Below, piece by piece: positions 61,250-64,000 of a DNA stretch of 64,000 bases (position 1 is the first letter of the stretch; the number at the start of each line of letters is the position of its first letter). The notes below the pieces were generated by a model. That model saw only the letters and a program-made list of their open reading frames with translations. It was not told the DNA's origin and did not search any database. The position numbers and the translations under genes were made by a program. Origin of the DNA: Odobenus rosmarus divergens (taxonomy: Eukaryota; Chordata; Mammalia; Carnivora; Odobenidae); the NCBI RefSeq assembly GCF_000321225.1, contig NW_004450277.1, forward strand, positions 412,559 to 476,558. Direction: 5' to 3'.

Positions 61250-61760
61250 TTGAAAAAAGTAAAACACTGGAAACAGCCCACATGCCATCCCTCGAAGACT
61301 GGTGAAGTACGAGTCGGCACATTCGTGCAATGCAAACACGCGCCGTGCCACCGCTGGGATCCATCCTGATTGGTCAGGGTCCATGCTGAGCAGTTGTCTG
61401 ATGTTTGGCTCTCATCTCGGACGGGCGTCAGAAAGAAGGCAGCACTCTTTATGGAGTGAAGTAGAAAGATCTCTAAAGTGTATTATTAAATAACAAAAAG
61501 AGTACAGAATAGGGTGTGACGTTTGCCATCATTGGGTAAAAAATTCCAATGTGTATTTCCAGCATGCACATAAAATATCTCTGGACAGATTCACAAGGAA
61601 TTAGTGACAAGGGTTGCCTCAGGGAAGGGGGTGGGTCTGGGCGTCTGGTGGACAGGGGTGGGAGAGAGACTCACTTTTCATTATGTCCCCTTTTGTACCT
61701 TTGAGATTTTGTACTATGGCTACGTATTGCAAAGTCTGAAAACAAATACAAATAGAAAAG
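61250..61760 (+). mobile_element. Old L1-type 3' fragment, + strand
   Basis: GTAAAACACTGGAAACAGCC, GAGAGAGACTCACTTTTCAT and TACCTTTGAGATTTTGTACT. Same layout as 53230-53645. Confidence 0.5.
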
Positions 61761-62477
61761 TAAAATCAACTTAAAAAGCCCCACCTTTCCAGGGGTGCCT
61801 GATCTGGGAGATTCGGTCCCATGTGCACACAGCCCTCCACAGTTTGGGAAATCCTCTCCTGCTCCTCCTCAGCTTTCCCAGTATGCAACAGCTCTGCCGG
61901 GCCAGGCTGATGGAGAATGCTGGTTTCTCAGATGGGGAAACTGAGGCTCTGAGCAAAACGGATGTTCCCCAGGGACCTGCCAGGACCAGAGGGGCTGAGA
62001 GCCAGGGAGGAGGGAGACCCGTAGCGCCGCCCCATGGGGAACCAGATGGGATCGCTCGAGGTGCTGCTCAGAGCCAGGCCCATCTGGAAGCTATTGCCGC
62101 CCCTCATCCTGGGCTGCAGAGGAGGGGTGGGTGGGGCCCCCGACTCTGTGTGCATCTGTTCCTCATCAAGACTGGTGCTATGGCCCCGGCTCCAGCCCTG
62201 GAAGTCCCATTTCCCAGGCGGGCCGGGCCACCCTCACACCAGCCACCCTCCCTACTGGGACCTGAACAAGGTCCCAGGAGCCGCAGGCGGTGGGTTTCCA
62301 GTTTCAGGCCATCATGTCCCTTTACCTCTCTGAGCTTCAGCTTTCCCAGTTGGAAGGATTAAACAAGCCAGTTCATGCAAATTGCTTGGCAGTCTGCCCT
62401 CCATAAACAATCACTGCGATTATCTTCTCATGCCCCTCCAGGTTTGATTACTATACTATAGGGGCCCAAATAGTATC

Positions 62478-62720
62478 AACAGCTAATGTGCCCGGCGCTG
62501 CTCGAAGCACCAAGAATGTACTAACTCATCTAAACTGCCCAGCCACCATCTGAGCTAGATACTTCTATTGGTTGGGCTTTTCTGATAATGCAGCTAAGGC
62601 TCAGAGATGTTGAGTAACTTACCCAAAGTCACGCAGCCAGCAAGGGGCATACCAGGAGTCGAACCCCAGCTATCTGTCTCCAGAACCCCCACTCCAAAGC
62701 TCTCCCTCTACTGCCTCTGT
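62478..62720 (-). repeat. MIR, nearly full length, - strand
   Basis: CAACAGCTAATGTGCCCGGC, ATGCAGCTAAGGCTCAGAGA, GAGTAACTTACCCAAAGTCA, GGAGTCGAACCCCAGCTATC and TCCCTCTACTGCCTCT. Confidence 0.88.
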
Positions 62721-63689
62721 GGACCCAAATCTCTTCCCCACTGATCCCCGATTCCTATGGGTGCCTGTGATAGTGTCCCCTCAGGTAGAAATAAATGCTG
62801 ATCTCAACCAGGATTGTCTGACCAAGAGACGAGCACCAACATTACGGCCAGGAGAGGATGCTCAGCCCTCTGGTTGCCTCGAAAGGAACAAGAAAATGAA
62901 GGGGGCAAGCAAGCTGGGGACGGCTGGGATGGGGCAGCGGGGGCAGCAAACGTGCAGGTCTAGAAGAGCCACCAGGGATGTGGGATCTGACGGCACCCCT
63001 ACACATAAAGAGCACGTGCCATCCATCAGCTCACGTCCAGGAGTCTGTCTTAGAGAGACAGTGCCCATGTGGACAAAGAGGCACGGACAAGGGCTTTCCC
63101 TCCAGCCCTGTTAGAAACAGAAGGACCTGGGCCACAGCCCAGAGGTCCATCAGGAGCACTGGCCCCACAGCCGGTGGCCCGGCCACATTGTGGCCAACTC
63201 TGCAGTGATGAAAAAGCCTGACGCAGAGCTGCCGCGCGGACGGGCCCCGCCAGGATCCCACTGGGCAGCGGACAAAGGGCGCGGGAGGGCCGCGTGAGCA
63301 CAGGGTGCCCGGGCTGCCTGTGCGCGGCCAGGGAGGGGCAGGAAGGGGCCACAAGCCACTGGCCGGACACAATTTTAACTCTTTGCTGGACGCCCTTTTA
63401 GAACCTCTTTCACTGAATCAATAGTTGTTTTATGGGAACAAAAAAACAAAGAACAGCATGCATCTCAGTGCCCAGTGCACGGAGGGGGCTTAGCCAACGT
63501 TGACAAAGGCATTTTGAGCCCCTGGGTCTGCTGAGTGCTGGGGTAGAGCTGGGCAGAGGACAATCGGGGGTTCCTCCCCTGGGCTGTGGCCTCAAGTGCC
63601 CGATTGACAGTGGTCTCCATGGACGTGGTGAGACGGTGGGGGGAAAGCCATGTGAGGGGGTAGAGGGAGTCTGAAGGCCAAAGTCTTAT

Positions 63690-63795
63690 AGAGGATTTAT
63701 CAAGTGCTTACAGTGGGCCAGGCACTGTTCTAAGTGTGAACTCTTCCATTATCATCCCCATTTTGCCGACGGAGGAATGGAAGCCCAGGGAGGGA
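63690..63795 (-). repeat. MIR fragment, - strand
   Basis: CAAGTGCTTACAGTGGGCCA, GGCACTGTTCTAAGTGTGAA and ATCATCCCCATTTTGCCGAC. Confidence 0.7.
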
Positions 63796-64000
63796 CCCAT
63801 GAGCTGCCCACCCCACGCTCCTCTCACACCCCTTCCCGCCAGGCCTGAGCACTGGACCAGGAGCCTGAAGCCCGGCTTGTGATCCACGCTGGCCTCTGCT
63901 CTCTTGTCTCTCAGTCCTGTTCAGTCTTGGATGAGGGCAGCCAGCAGCCAGGGGCTGCGCAGCCAAGAAGCCTGGGAGCGATTAGGGCCTAGCCACGTTT

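Larger units (their letters stand above)
49836..64000. other. Downstream intergenic region, no gene recognised
   Basis: No exon of a known gene was found. In human the next gene on this side is ANGPT4, tens of kb away by recall, so its absence is expected. Identified content is listed separately. Stretches without any call include 50800-51700, 54760-55800, 57100-57590, 61760-62470 and 62730-63680. Confidence 0.7.

Overview
The window is mammalian nuclear DNA from a carnivoran, probably a caniform of the arctoid group (bear, seal or weasel lineage). The main evidence is about ten tRNA-derived SINEs of the carnivore SINEC type. Read from the tRNA-like end they start with a GGGxGCCTGGGTGGCTCAG-like head, carry an intact-looking B box and end in an (AAATA)n tail. 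Several are flanked by perfect 13-18 bp target-site duplications. Old mammalian MIR, L2, L1, hAT and Tigger-type remains fill much of the rest. The species cannot be fixed from the sequence alone.

Only one protein-coding gene can be supported: RSPO4 (R-spondin 4), on the + strand, complete in five coding exons at 15866-15944, 44505-44693, 45397-45537, 46922-47107 and 47977-48077. Every intron has GT-AG ends and phase 1. The joined CDS is 696 nt and encodes 231 residues: signal peptide, two furin-like cysteine-rich repeats, a thrombospondin type 1 domain and a basic tail. Exon 1 lies in a TATA-less CpG island (about 15470-15950). Intron 1 is 28.56 kb; the other introns are 0.7-1.4 kb. The 3' UTR probably runs to an AATAAA at 49812.

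Layout: 1-15.4 kb is intergenic DNA upstream of RSPO4 (GATG-type microsatellite with a nested SINE, MIR/L2 remains, a decayed minisatellite at 7.8-8.3 kb and an L1 block with a nested SINE at 9.7-12.6 kb). 15.5-48.1 kb is the RSPO4 gene; its intron 1 holds a 50-N assembly gap followed by 21 C, a 0.4 kb T/A-rich block, a decayed tandem repeat near 33.2 kb and a candidate CTCF site at 40.0 kb. 49.8-64 kb is downstream intergenic DNA (L2 and L1 remains, a Tigger/MER2-like element nested in an L1, four SINEs and a candidate CTCF site at 54.5 kb). From memory of the human 20p13 order, PSMF1 would lie beyond the left edge and ANGPT4 beyond the right edge. Neither is seen here.

The least expected observation is a 164-codon alternative reading frame. 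It begins at an ATG 76 nt upstream of the RSPO4 start, overlaps the RSPO4 CDS out of frame and stays open across exons 1-3 into exon 4. It may be only a GC-driven shadow, but as an overlapping upstream ORF it could also affect translation. No new multi-gene system, virus, CRISPR-like array or unknown gene cluster is visible.
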